Origin: Oscillospiraceae bacterium
Lineage (GTDB): Bacteria; Bacillota; Clostridia; Oscillospirales; CAG-272
Length of the DNA stretch: 64,000 nucleotides
Assembly: GCA_015064185.1 (NCBI GenBank)
Contig: SVSS01000001.1
Span: forward strand, 254,910-318,909
Reading direction: 5' to 3'
The translations under genes and the position numbers were made by a program. The stretch's first letter is position 1, and the number at the start of each line of letters is the position of its first letter. This document shows positions 41,508 to 49,216 of this stretch, one piece after another. The notes under the pieces were generated by a model, which saw nothing but the letters and a program-made list of their open reading frames with translations, was not told the origin of the DNA and made no database searches.

Positions 41508-41536
41508 TTGCTTTTTTGTTTATTTTATAGTAAAAT
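41508..41536 (+). promoter_or_regulatory. Sigma-A promoter of the HU gene
   Basis: TTGCTT is followed after 17 bp by TAAAAT in an AT-rich region, 65 bp before the HU start. Confidence 0.7.
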
Positions 41537-41600
41537 GGTTTTAGTGATGAATAAAATTCATCGCCCGGCTCCCAACATAACAGAAAGGAAGTATAAACCT

Positions 41601-41873
41601 ATGAACAAAGCAGAACTGATCGAAGCAATTGCAGCTAAGAGCGATCTTTCCAAGAAGGATGCTGAGGCAGCCCTCAACGCAACTGTTGATGCGATCAAAG
41701 AGGCACTCAAAGCAGGCGACAAAATTCAGCTTGTAGGCTTTGGCACCTTTGCCGTTAAGGCTCGCGCTGCAAGAACCGCACGCAATCCTCGCACCGGCGA
41801 AACCCTCGAAGTTGCAGCTACCAAGGTTCCCACCTTTGCTGCAGGCAAGGCTCTCAAAGAAGCTGTTCAGTAA
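41601..41873 (+). CDS. hup: DNA-binding protein HU
   Basis: A 90-residue HU protein of exact family length. [11 protein letters not shown] starts the helical dimer region, LVGFGTFAV leads into the beta arm, and [11 protein letters not shown] is the DNA-intercalating arm tip. It is the major nucleoid-bending protein. The ATG at 41601 has AGAAAGGAAG upstream; an in-frame extension from 41508 is not used, since it would contain the promoter. A strong terminator follows. Confidence 0.97.
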   Translation: MNKAELIEAIAAKSDLSKKDAEAALNATVDAIKEALKAGDKIQLVGFGTFAVKARAARTARNPRTGETLEVAATKVPTFAAGKALKEAVQ

Positions 41874-41889
41874 TCAATTGTGATAAAAT

Positions 41890-41922
41890 ACGCGGCGGGG
41901 GCTTCCTCGCCGCGTGTTTTTT
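41890..41922 (+). terminator. Terminator of the HU gene
   Basis: ACGCGGCG (41890-41897) pairs with CGCCGCGT (41908-41915), followed by a T-run whose end overlaps the rqcP ribosome-binding region. Confidence 0.88.
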
Positions 41923-41931
41923 GGAGAAGAA

Positions 41932-42174
41932 ATGAGACTTGATAAGTATTTAAAGGTATCTCGCATCATTAAGCGTCGCACCGTTGCAAACGATGCTTGC
42001 GATGCCGCGCGTGTTACCGTAAACGGCCGCCCCGCCAAGGCATCATACGAGGTAAAAGAAAATGATGTGATTGAGGTGGCGTTTGGCGCGCGCACCTTGA
42101 AAATTCGAGTGACAACGGTAAAGGAGATCGCGGGCAAAGCGGATGCAGCGAGCCTTTATGAGGTAATCGAATAG
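41932..42174 (+). CDS. rqcP: S4-domain ribosome-quality-control protein RqcP (YabO/HslR family)
   Basis: An 80-residue S4 RNA-binding protein: MRLDKYLKVSRIIKRRTVA, then VTVNGRPAKASYEVKENDVI. RqcP binds obstructed 50S subunits and, with RqcH, promotes alanine tailing of stalled nascent chains. The ATG at 41932 has TTGGAGAAG upstream. It lies between hup and yabP-yabQ, the conserved order in B. subtilis and clostridia. Confidence 0.93.
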   Translation: MRLDKYLKVSRIIKRRTVANDACDAARVTVNGRPAKASYEVKENDVIEVAFGARTLKIRVTTVKEIAGKADAASLYEVIE

Positions 42175-42216
42175 ATGTAAGCCCGGCGTTACTTGCGGTT
42201 TGCTTGCAAAAGGCTT

Positions 42217-42245
42217 GAATAATAGATCTGCTTAAAGCATATAGT
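42217..42245 (+). promoter_or_regulatory. Sigma-E promoter of yabP-yabQ
   Basis: GAATAAT and CATATAGT are separated by 14 bp, the same geometry as the spoIVA promoter at 26566-26594. yabP and yabQ are sigma-E dependent in B. subtilis. Confidence 0.65.
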
Positions 42246-42274
42246 TTACCGATATCGATCGGTGGAGGTTGGCA

Positions 42275-42577
42275 ATGGTGGATTTTAAGGATGCAGGTGT
42301 GGGAAAAAGCGCACAGCAGCACAGCCTTTCGCTGCTCTCTCGCGAGCACGCGGAAATCTCGGGTGTAACAGAGGTAAATAGCTTTGATGAGGAGTGCGTG
42401 GTTCTTTCAACGGTTTGCGGTGAGCTTACGGTTGAGGGGGATGGGCTTCGTGTAGGAACGCTTGATATGACGCGTGGCATTTTGGTAATAGACGGTAAAA
42501 TCTCCGGGTTTTACTATACTGAAACCAATCAAACCGGAAAAAAAGGCTTTTTTAGCGGTATCAGGCGGCAAAAATGA
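42275..42577 (+). CDS. yabP: Spore cortex/coat-associated protein YabP
   Basis: A 100-residue YabP/YqfC-family protein: REHAEISGVTEVNSFDEECV, a beta-rich ELTVEGDGLRVGTLD segment and GKISGFYYTE. The ATG at 42275 has GGTGGAGG 8 nt upstream. YabP is made in the mother cell, and its loss impairs sporulation in B. subtilis; its molecular role is not defined. It overlaps yabQ by 4 nt. Confidence 0.92.
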   Translation: MVDFKDAGVGKSAQQHSLSLLSREHAEISGVTEVNSFDEECVVLSTVCGELTVEGDGLRVGTLDMTRGILVIDGKISGFYYTETNQTGKKGFFSGIRRQK

Positions 42578-43266
42578 CCATCGATCCCGTAGCACAATTG
42601 TCGCTTTGTTTGGCGGCGCTTTTTGGCGGTGTCGGGCTTGGCATCCTTGCTGACATTGGCAAGATCCTGCGTATCCTGCTGGGCGCTTATCTACCATCCC
42701 CGTCGTTAAGGCCGCTTTACGAGCGCCGCTTGCCATGGCTTTCGCGCAGTGTTGGCTGGCGCGCTGCATCCGCACGCCGTGTGTGGGCGGTCGGCGTTTC
42801 CTTTTTGTGTGATTTTGCATTTCCCATACTCACAACGCTTTATTTGCTTTATATTTTGTTTTGCTTTAACAGCGGCAAATTCCGCATCAGCGCGCTCTTG
42901 CTTCTTTTGCTGGGATTTGCACTGTGGCGCGTGCTTTTTTCGGCACGCACGGCAAGGCTCTTTGCATATGCTGCATTCAGCCTTGCGGTACTAGGGCTTT
43001 ATTTGCGCACGCTCTTACTTTTACCGCTGAAACTTCTGCGGCGCATGCTGCTGAAATTCTGTGTTGCGCCTATGCTGCGTGGCGCCCAAAGCTTATATTT
43101 GATGTATTGTCGGCAACGCTCGGCGGCAATGTGCCGCATGCAGTTAAATGCTGCCAAGGCGGGATCCTTGCCCACAACAGCTCAAAAAATCATGACCTCA
43201 AAAGGAATGAAAAAAACATGTCGAAGAAAAGAAAAAAGGGTGGCGCGATCTCGCCCCTTACCTTAA
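42574..43266 (+). CDS. yabQ: Spore cortex biosynthesis protein YabQ
   Basis: A 230-residue membrane protein with about five helices, the YabQ layout: an N-terminal helix with LCLAALFGGVGLGILADIGK, a basic loop, then three or four helices (about 70-155). The C-terminal 70 residues are basic and cytoplasmic. In B. subtilis YabQ is needed for spore cortex formation. It is translationally coupled to yabP (ATGA) and overlaps the next small gene by 49 nt. Confidence 0.9.
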   Translation: MTIDPVAQLSLCLAALFGGVGLGILADIGKILRILLGAYLPSPSLRPLYERRLPWLSRSVGWRAASARRVWAVGVSFLCDFAFPILTTLYLLYILFCFNSGKFRISALLLLLLGFALWRVLFSARTARLFAYAAFSLAVLGLYLRTLLLLPLKLLRRMLLKFCVAPMLRGAQSLYLMYCRQRSAAMCRMQLNAAKAGSLPTTAQKIMTSKGMKKTCRRKEKRVARSRPLP

Positions 43267-43421
43267 TCATACGCTTGCTTATCGTTATTATTTTTATTGT
43301 TGCTGTCATCATTGCCTTTAACCGTGTGGCAGAGGTGATCCATAACAATGAAAAAAAGGATGAGCTTGAAAAAAATGCCGTTGCCTTTGATATTGGTGAG
43401 GCGTTTGATCTAAATCTGTAA
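43218..43421 (+). CDS. Short single-span membrane protein in the DivIC/FtsB position
   Basis: A 67-residue protein. A very basic start (MSKKRKKGG) is followed by one membrane helix (about 14-37), a short charged helix (RVAEVIHNNEKKDELEK) and a hydrophobic-acidic tail. Firmicutes normally have the septum protein DivIC (FtsB-like, about 100-125 residues) right after yabQ. This one has the same topology but a coiled coil of only about 20 residues, so it may be a reduced DivIC or an unrelated peptide. AAAAGGAATG lies before the ATG. It overlaps yabQ and is probably cotranscribed from the sigma-E promoter. Confidence 0.55.
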   Translation: MSKKRKKGGAISPLTLIIRLLIVIIFIVAVIIAFNRVAEVIHNNEKKDELEKNAVAFDIGEAFDLNL

Positions 43422-43444
43422 AAAATATTTGGCCTTAACTGCAT

Positions 43445-43543
43445 AAGATTCCCCTCATGTGTAAAAAATGGAAGTGTCGGCATTGGTGTGTGCTTTTTTG
43501 TGGCGCACCCTTAAACCGTTCTATTTTTGCATGAGGGGGATTT
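43445..43543 (+). promoter_or_regulatory. Long-range inverted repeat that covers a ribosome-binding site
   Basis: GATTCCCCTCATG (43447-43459) is complementary, with one bulge, to CATGAGGGGGATT (43530-43542). The second arm contains the GAGGGGG Shine-Dalgarno site of the gene at 43548. Folding would hide the start site, so this may be a translational switch in the leader RNA. Confidence 0.45.
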
Positions 43544-43547
43544 TATT

Positions 43548-43760
43548 ATGTCGGATATGTTGCTTGGGCTTAAAAACTGCTGCTGCAGCATTAAAAACGA
43601 TGAGGCGGAATACCTTACGGGAAGCGCTGATATCGTTTGCGAGGTGCTTGATATTGACGATGAGTGGATCAAGATCTTTTACACCGATCGCACAGGCAAG
43701 CGCGTGGTAAAGGTGGAACGCGTGGATAGCATTTTAAGTGTTAAAATTTATCATAGCTGA
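43548..43760 (+). CDS. Small protein of unknown function with Sm-like pattern
   Basis: A 70-residue protein. A CCCS run lies near the start, then an acidic-hydrophobic region (CEVLDIDDEWIKIFYTD) and VVKVERVDSILSV. The strand pattern resembles small clostridial Sm-fold/SH3-like proteins, but no family is certain. The ATG at 43548 has GAGGGGG 8 nt upstream and lies at the end of a large inverted repeat that could control translation. A strong terminator follows. No partner is suggested by the neighbours. Confidence 0.6.
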   Translation: MSDMLLGLKNCCCSIKNDEAEYLTGSADIVCEVLDIDDEWIKIFYTDRTGKRVVKVERVDSILSVKIYHS

Positions 43761-43773
43761 AGACAAAAAAGGT

Positions 43774-43805
43774 GGGGCGATGCCAAAGGCTTTTGGCATC
43801 GCCCC
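43774..43805. terminator. Terminator
   Basis: GGGGCGATGCCAAA pairs with TTTGGCATCGCCCC. It lies between the small gene ending at 43760 and the convergent aro operon ending at 44009. The region 43806-44008 has no gene that I can support. Confidence 0.9.
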
Positions 43806-44008
43806 AAAAAGCAGTTTTTTGAAAACGCGAAATTTCTTGGCTGTTGTCGGATGAAATCGAGAAAATCACAAAAGTAAAAATGGAAAACGAATACCGTAAA
43901 ATTGGAAAATACAATAAAATGTTTGGAAATGTCGAATGAGTAGAAAAAGAAAAGCAAAAAGAAGCGCGGGAATCGCACAAACAGATTCCCACGCCTCTCT
44001 TTTCTTGG

Positions 44009-44440
44009 TTATTCCTCGTTTTTTACGAGGTGGCGAATGGCCTTTTTATATCCTTCGAAGCCAAGCCCCATATAGGTTTTTTTAGCAATCGGTGCCACAA
44101 AGGAATGGCGACGGAAGCTTTCACGTTGCATCACATCGGATAAATGCACTTCCACCGTTGGGATCGCTACACTGCTAAGCGCGTCGGCAATGGCAACGCT
44201 GGTATGCGTGTAGGCGGCGGGATTTATCACAATGCCGTCAATATTGCCGTATGCTTCTTGTATTTTATCTACGATAGCACCCTCGTGATTGGATTGGTAG
44301 ATCTCGCAGGACGCCCCCACCTCGGCGGCGGCGTCCATAATATAGGCGCAAAGCGCCGCGTAATTACGCGTGCCGTATATTTCGGGCTCACGGATGCCAA
44401 GCATGTTAAGATTTGGTCCGTTGATCACAAGCAGCTTCAT
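44009..44440 (-). CDS. aroQ: Type II 3-dehydroquinate dehydratase
   Basis: A 143-residue type II enzyme. INGPNLNMLGIREPEIYG holds the catalytic tyrosine and the flexible loop, NPAAYTHTSVAIADAL the central helix, and EVHLSDVMQRESFRRHS the general acid histidine. It converts 3-dehydroquinate to 3-dehydroshikimate, step three of the pathway. It is the last gene of the minus-strand aromatic operon and overlaps the aroE-aroK fusion by 4 nt. Confidence 0.96.
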   Translation of the reverse strand: MKLLVINGPNLNMLGIREPEIYGTRNYAALCAYIMDAAAEVGASCEIYQSNHEGAIVDKIQEAYGNIDGIVINPAAYTHTSVAIADALSSVAIPTVEVHLSDVMQRESFRRHSFVAPIAKKTYMGLGFEGYKKAIRHLVKNEE

Positions 44441-45681
44441 ATCAGTGCCTCCTTGATGCGTTTTAAGTTTTCATTTATATCACGCGTAACCGTAATAGTG
44501 ACATCGGCAAATTTTTTGTAAAGTGGCAAGCGCTCGCGGTACAGCACCTCGGGTGAGCGCGTGCTTGAAAGGGGTCTGCCATCGGTTGGAAGTCCTTTTG
44601 GGTCAATGTCAAGAAAAAGAATTTTTCCGTTTTGGCGGAGCGAGAAATAATTTTCCGCCACCGTCACGCATCCACCGCCCGTGGCGATCACCTGTCCCTT
44701 TTCGCGCCCCAGCGCCTCAAGGATCTTGGATTCGCGCTTGCGAAAGCCGGCCTCGCCCTCTTGACGGAAGATCTCGGGTATCGGCAGTCCCGCTTCCTTT
44801 ACAAGAGCGTCATCTGCATCAACAAAAGTGCGTCCAAGCGTCTTTGCAAGCAGCTTGCCAAGCGTGCTTTTGCCGCATCCAGGCATGCCGATAAGAACGA
44901 TATTTTCGGTTTCCTTTGTCATATCGGCGGCAATTTTTTTAGAAAGCGTGCGAGAAACGGTAGTGCCCAAAAAGAGCTCTGCCGCACGGCGCGCCTGCGA
45001 CACCAGCATCAAAAGTCCGTTTCGGCAGGGAATACCACGCGCCGCGGCATCCTGTAGAAGAGCGGTGCGTGCGGGATTGTAGATCAAATCGATCACCGCC
45101 TCAAGTTGCGGGAAATGCGAAAGGGAGAGCGGTGCCTCTTTGGTGTTTGGATACATGCCAACAGGAGTTGTATTGATGATGATGGCGGCATCGCTGTGCT
45201 TGTCAAGATTGCCGTAATGATCCTCGCCGCTGCGCGAGATCACGACAACTGACTTGGCGCCCATATCGGTTGCTACGGTAAGGGCGGTGCGTGAGGCGCC
45301 GCCCGAGCCCAGCACAAGCACCTTTTTATCGGCAAGCGGCACGCCGAGATCCATAATAAGGTCTGTAAGACCTTCGTAATCGGTATTATAGCCCGTAAGC
45401 GATCCGTCCTGCTCGCGCACGATGGTGTTGACTGCACCAATACGTGCGGCGGTATCTGAGAGGCGCGCGAGATAGGGGATAACATCCTTTTTGTAGGGTG
45501 CGGTGACGTTAAGGGCATCAAATTCATGTCCTGTCAAAAAAGCGCCCACATCGTCCCTTTCAAGCTCGATCAGACGGTATTCATAATCGGCAAGTGCTCT
45601 GTGGATCTGCGGTGAAAAGCTGTGCGACAAATGCGCGCCGATCAGCCCCGCCCGTAACTGTTTTTTCTCTTGAAGTGCCAT
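44437..45681 (-). CDS. aroE-aroK: Shikimate dehydrogenase-shikimate kinase fusion
   Basis: A 414-residue fusion. The N-terminal AroE part (1 to about 250) has SHSFSPQIH for shikimate binding, the catalytic lysine in NVTAPYKKDV and the NADP fold VLGSGGASRTALTVA. The C-terminal AroK part (about 258-414) has the P-loop GMPGCGKST, the DADD shikimate-binding region, TGGGCVTV, and the lid region with DGRPL. It catalyses steps four and five consecutively. The ATG at 45681 follows GAGG by 5 nt and lies 7 nt after pheA; an upstream in-frame start would lie inside pheA. Confidence 0.93.
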   Translation of the reverse strand: MALQEKKQLRAGLIGAHLSHSFSPQIHRALADYEYRLIELERDDVGAFLTGHEFDALNVTAPYKKDVIPYLARLSDTAARIGAVNTIVREQDGSLTGYNTDYEGLTDLIMDLGVPLADKKVLVLGSGGASRTALTVATDMGAKSVVVISRSGEDHYGNLDKHSDAAIIINTTPVGMYPNTKEAPLSLSHFPQLEAVIDLIYNPARTALLQDAAARGIPCRNGLLMLVSQARRAAELFLGTTVSRTLSKKIAADMTKETENIVLIGMPGCGKSTLGKLLAKTLGRTFVDADDALVKEAGLPIPEIFRQEGEAGFRKRESKILEALGREKGQVIATGGGCVTVAENYFSLRQNGKILFLDIDPKGLPTDGRPLSSTRSPEVLYRERLPLYKKFADVTITVTRDINENLKRIKEALI

Positions 45682-45688
45682 ATAAACC

Positions 45689-46852
45689 TCATTGTATTTC
45701 AGCGTATGTGCCAAGGTAGCGGAATTCCTCGTGCTCGCCGCACAGCTCTGCCAGCAAATGCGAGAGCGCGGGGGAATTTGCGGGTGCTACCAGATCAAAA
45801 TAGAAGCGGAATTCAAAATCGCGGTCGGGTATCGGGCGTGATTCAAGCTTGGTAAGATTGATGCGCAGTGCATCAAAGCGCGTAAGCAGGCGCGAAAGCG
45901 CACCGGGCTTATGGGGGATGGTAAGGATGAGGCTGGTCTTGTCAGCCTCCTCATAAATTTCAGGTGTTTTCGAAATGCAGATAAAGCGGGTGCGGTTGTG
46001 TGTGCTGTCGCAGATCTCCTCTGCAAGAAGATCAAGGTCGTATAGCGTAGCACACTCACGCCCTGCAATTGCTGCAACACCTTCATGGTTTTCTGCCACA
46101 TAGCGTGCGGCAACCGCCGTGTTGTCCATTGCCGTTATCTTGATGTGCGGATGCTTTGCAAGAAATGCAGCGCATTGCAAAAGTGCCTGCTTGTGCGAAA
46201 CGATCTCGGTGATATTCTCCATTTTCGTGCCTCGTTTTGCAAGTAAGCAGTGGTCAATATCAAGCCTTAGCGCGCGTACAATGTAAAAGCGGTGCTTTGA
46301 CATGAGATCATAGATCTCCGTGACAGATCCTGCTGTGCTGTTTTCAATGGGTAAAACGCCATAGCGGCACTCTTCACGCTCAATTGCGGTAAACACATCG
46401 GCAAATTGCGCGTAATGATGAATGTCAGGGCGCTCAAACAGTTGCTCGGCAGCCTTGCAGGAGTAAGCGCCATCCGTCCCCTGACATGCCACTTTAGCAG
46501 TTGTGGGGAAGGTCTTAGGCGTTTGGGCAGTCGCGCGTGCGATCATTTTTGAAAGCGGTGATTCATTGCCAAGCCTTGCGTGCTGATAGGCGCGGGAAAG
46601 GGAAAGGATGTTGGTGTAAAGCGTGCGTGTGTAATCGGCAGTTTCAGCAGGCGACATTGCCGCCACACGGTCAAGCAGTGCCGCCTCTCGTACGGGGTCG
46701 GTTACTGCCATGCCCGAGGCACGCTTGTATTCTGCAACATCTGCACTTGCGCGCATGCGTGCCGCAAACAGTGAAACAAGGTCGGTGTCGATGCGGTCGA
46801 TCTCGCGGCGGATCTCACTTAGGTCAATTGGCTTTTTTTTAGTATCATTCAT
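45689..46852 (-). CDS. pheA: Bifunctional chorismate mutase/prephenate dehydratase
   Basis: A 387-residue P-protein. The AroQ-class chorismate mutase (about 8-95) has IRREIDRIDTDLVSLFAAR. The prephenate dehydratase (about 110-290) has GTDGAYSCKAA, YGVLPIENSTAGSV and the catalytic NRTRFICIS. A C-terminal ACT domain (about 300-380) has KPGALSRLLTRFDALRINLTKLESRP, split here by position, and senses phenylalanine. It makes phenylpyruvate from chorismate. It lies between aroC and the aroE-aroK fusion, 5-7 nt from each. Confidence 0.95.
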   Translation of the reverse strand: MNDTKKKPIDLSEIRREIDRIDTDLVSLFAARMRASADVAEYKRASGMAVTDPVREAALLDRVAAMSPAETADYTRTLYTNILSLSRAYQHARLGNESPLSKMIARATAQTPKTFPTTAKVACQGTDGAYSCKAAEQLFERPDIHHYAQFADVFTAIEREECRYGVLPIENSTAGSVTEIYDLMSKHRFYIVRALRLDIDHCLLAKRGTKMENITEIVSHKQALLQCAAFLAKHPHIKITAMDNTAVAARYVAENHEGVAAIAGRECATLYDLDLLAEEICDSTHNRTRFICISKTPEIYEEADKTSLILTIPHKPGALSRLLTRFDALRINLTKLESRPIPDRDFEFRFYFDLVAPANSPALSHLLAELCGEHEEFRYLGTYAEIQ

Positions 46853-46857
46853 GACTG

Positions 46858-47946
46858 TTACCTCATCTCATCCAGCAAAAGATCCATCACGGCAATGGCG
46901 GCTACCGCCTCTACCACGGGTATTACACGGGGCAGGATGCAGGGATCGTGTCGCCCACCGATCTTAAGCGTGGTGTTTTCCATTTTTTGCAGTGAAACAG
47001 TTCGTTGCTCAAGCGCGATCGAGGGCGTAGGCTTGACGGCAATGCGGAAGATCACAGGCATTCCGTTGGTCATGCCGCCAAGAATGCCACCGCAGTTGTT
47101 GGTTTCGGTAACCACGCGCTTGCCGTCGGTTATAAACGGGTCATTGCTCTCGCTGCCAAGCATTTGTGCTATGGCAAAGCCGGCACCAAATTCCACACCC
47201 TTTACCGCGGGAATGGAAAAGAGTGCAGAGGAGAGTCTGCCCTCAACACCGTCAAACATGTGTTCGCCAAGCCCCACGGGCAGCCCTGTGATCATGCACT
47301 CTACCGTGCCACCCACAGAGTCGCCTGCCGTACGTGCTTCGCGAATCGCGGTTGCCATTTTTTTACCTGCGCTCTCGTCTATCACGGCAAGCGGCTGCGT
47401 GGCAAGTCTGTCAAAGAGTGCAGTATCTGCCGTAACGGGATCAAAAGCGGCATCTCTTATCGCGCCAACCGAGGCGATATGAGCACCAATACGGATGCCC
47501 TTTTTCTTGAGATATTGGAGGCACAGTCCGCCAGCGATGCAAAGCGGCGCGGTCAGGCGCCCCGAAAACCGTCCGCCTCCTCTAAGATCCACACCGTTGC
47601 CGTATTTTTGCAGTGCGGCATAGTCGGCGTGGCCGGGGCGCGGTGTATCGTAAATGAAGCTGTAATCCGAGGAGCGTGTGTTTTCGTTTCGGATCACGGC
47701 ACGCAGCATCTCGCCTGTGGTGACACCGTTTTCATCAAGCCCCTCTGTAAAGATCGGCAGATCGGCTTCACGGCGTTTTGTGCCAAGCGGTGTTGAGCCG
47801 GGCGCGCGGCGCGCCATGAGAGCGTAAAGTTCACTCTGATCAAGACGCAAGCCCTGTGGGAACCCTGCAAGCGTCATGCCGATCTCGCTGTCGTGCGAGC
47901 CGCCAAACACAGAAAGGGTAAGGTTGTTGCCGTAGGTGTTTTTCAT
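46858..47946 (-). CDS. aroC: Chorismate synthase
   Basis: A 362-residue enzyme. It starts MKNTYGNNLTLSVFGGSH, which holds the FMN-site histidine, and has RPGHADYAALQKYG and DLRGGGRFSGRLTAPL. It performs the anti-elimination of phosphate from EPSP, with reduced FMN, to make chorismate. The ATG at 47946 follows AAGGAG by 5 nt. An upstream in-frame start would lie within aroA. The gene is in the middle of the aromatic operon. Confidence 0.95.
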   Translation of the reverse strand: MKNTYGNNLTLSVFGGSHDSEIGMTLAGFPQGLRLDQSELYALMARRAPGSTPLGTKRREADLPIFTEGLDENGVTTGEMLRAVIRNENTRSSDYSFIYDTPRPGHADYAALQKYGNGVDLRGGGRFSGRLTAPLCIAGGLCLQYLKKKGIRIGAHIASVGAIRDAAFDPVTADTALFDRLATQPLAVIDESAGKKMATAIREARTAGDSVGGTVECMITGLPVGLGEHMFDGVEGRLSSALFSIPAVKGVEFGAGFAIAQMLGSESNDPFITDGKRVVTETNNCGGILGGMTNGMPVIFRIAVKPTPSIALEQRTVSLQKMENTTLKIGGRHDPCILPRVIPVVEAVAAIAVMDLLLDEMR

Positions 47947-47947
47947 A

Positions 47948-49216
47948 TTACTCCTTGTGGGTGGGAAGCACCACCTCATCAAAAAATGTAGGATAGGATT
48001 TTTGTACACATTCCGCATAGGGGATCGTGATGGCTTCCTTGGTCAAAAGCGCCGCGGCAGCCGCACTCATGGCAATGCGGTGATCACCACAGACATCCAC
48101 CGTGCCGCCTCCGAGCGGTTTGCCGCCTACAATGGTAAGACCGTCGTCATTTTCGGTAATATCCCCGCCAAGGGTGCGTAAAAACGCAGTAATGGCAGCC
48201 AGGCGGTCACTTTCCTTTAAGCGCAGTCTTTTTGCCCCTGTAATGCGTGTTGTGCCGCTTGCGGCTGTCGCTACAACGGCAAGAATTGGCACAAGGTCGG
48301 GTATCTGCGTAGCATCAATATCTATGCCAAAGAGGGGGGCAGGGGAAATGGTAACCGTATCGCGCTCGCTTTTTATCTTTGCGCCAAAGCGTGCCAAAAG
48401 CTCTAAAATGGCACTGTCACCCTGCAAGGAGGGGAGGGTAAGGCCCGTCACGGTAACGGCGTGTGTGCCGATCGCACCGAGTGCTAAGGGAAAGGCAGCT
48501 CCCGAAAAGTCACCTTCCGGTATGAGCTCTTGCGGGGAGCAAAGCGGCTTGGCTTGGTAACCTGCAACCGAAAATGCGGTATAATCGCCACAAACGGTGG
48601 GAGAGGCATCAAAGCGCGACAGCATATCGGTCGTCATATCGATGTAGGGTGCGGATTCCACCTTGCCTGTAAGTGTAAGGGTGGAGGGGGCATCCAGCAG
48701 GGAAAGGGCAAACAAAAGCCCTGTGATATATTGGGAGGAAATATTTGCGGCGATGCTGTAATCACCTGCGGAAATCTTGCCGCGGATCATGAGCTTTTCA
48801 TCCTGCTCAAGCAGGGTAAGCCCGTGTCGCCTGAGCTCCTCGTCAAGCGGAGATAAGGGGCGCTGGGGGAGCCTGCCTCGCCGTATAAAGGTGACGTTTG
48901 CACCAAGTGCGGCGCATACGGGCAGCAAAAAGCGCAGGGTAGAGCCCGATTCGCCGCAGTCAAGAACAGCATCCCTTTTGATGCTGTCGCGTGCGATCGG
49001 TGTTACGGCAAGACCGCTATCGGTTTTTGTAATACCGACACCAAGCGCCATAAGGCAACGTGCCGTAGCATCAATATCCTCGCAGGATACCCGCATGGGG
49101 ATCACGGTTTTACGATCGGCAAATGCCGCCGCGATCAGCGCACGGTGCGCCACCGATTTTGAGGTAGGCGCTACTACCTTGGATGCATAGACGGGTGATT
49201 TTAAAACAACGGTCAT
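47948..49216 (-). CDS. aroA: EPSP synthase (3-phosphoshikimate 1-carboxyvinyltransferase)
   Basis: A 422-residue two-domain EPSP synthase. SKSVAHRALIAAAF is the N-terminal substrate loop and LDCGESGSTLRFLLPV the phosphate-binding stretch. RLPQRPLSPLDEELRR replaces the more common LRxRPM segment. GDHRIAMSAA is at the C-terminus. It joins PEP to shikimate-3-phosphate. AAGGAGG lies 11 nt upstream, and the start overlaps the end of aroB by 4 nt. Its PEP-loop region would need alignment to class I or class II references to judge inhibitor sensitivity. Confidence 0.94.
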   Translation of the reverse strand: MTVVLKSPVYASKVVAPTSKSVAHRALIAAAFADRKTVIPMRVSCEDIDATARCLMALGVGITKTDSGLAVTPIARDSIKRDAVLDCGESGSTLRFLLPVCAALGANVTFIRRGRLPQRPLSPLDEELRRHGLTLLEQDEKLMIRGKISAGDYSIAANISSQYITGLLFALSLLDAPSTLTLTGKVESAPYIDMTTDMLSRFDASPTVCGDYTAFSVAGYQAKPLCSPQELIPEGDFSGAAFPLALGAIGTHAVTVTGLTLPSLQGDSAILELLARFGAKIKSERDTVTISPAPLFGIDIDATQIPDLVPILAVVATAASGTTRITGAKRLRLKESDRLAAITAFLRTLGGDITENDDGLTIVGGKPLGGGTVDVCGDHRIAMSAAAAALLTKEAITIPYAECVQKSYPTFFDEVVLPTHKE

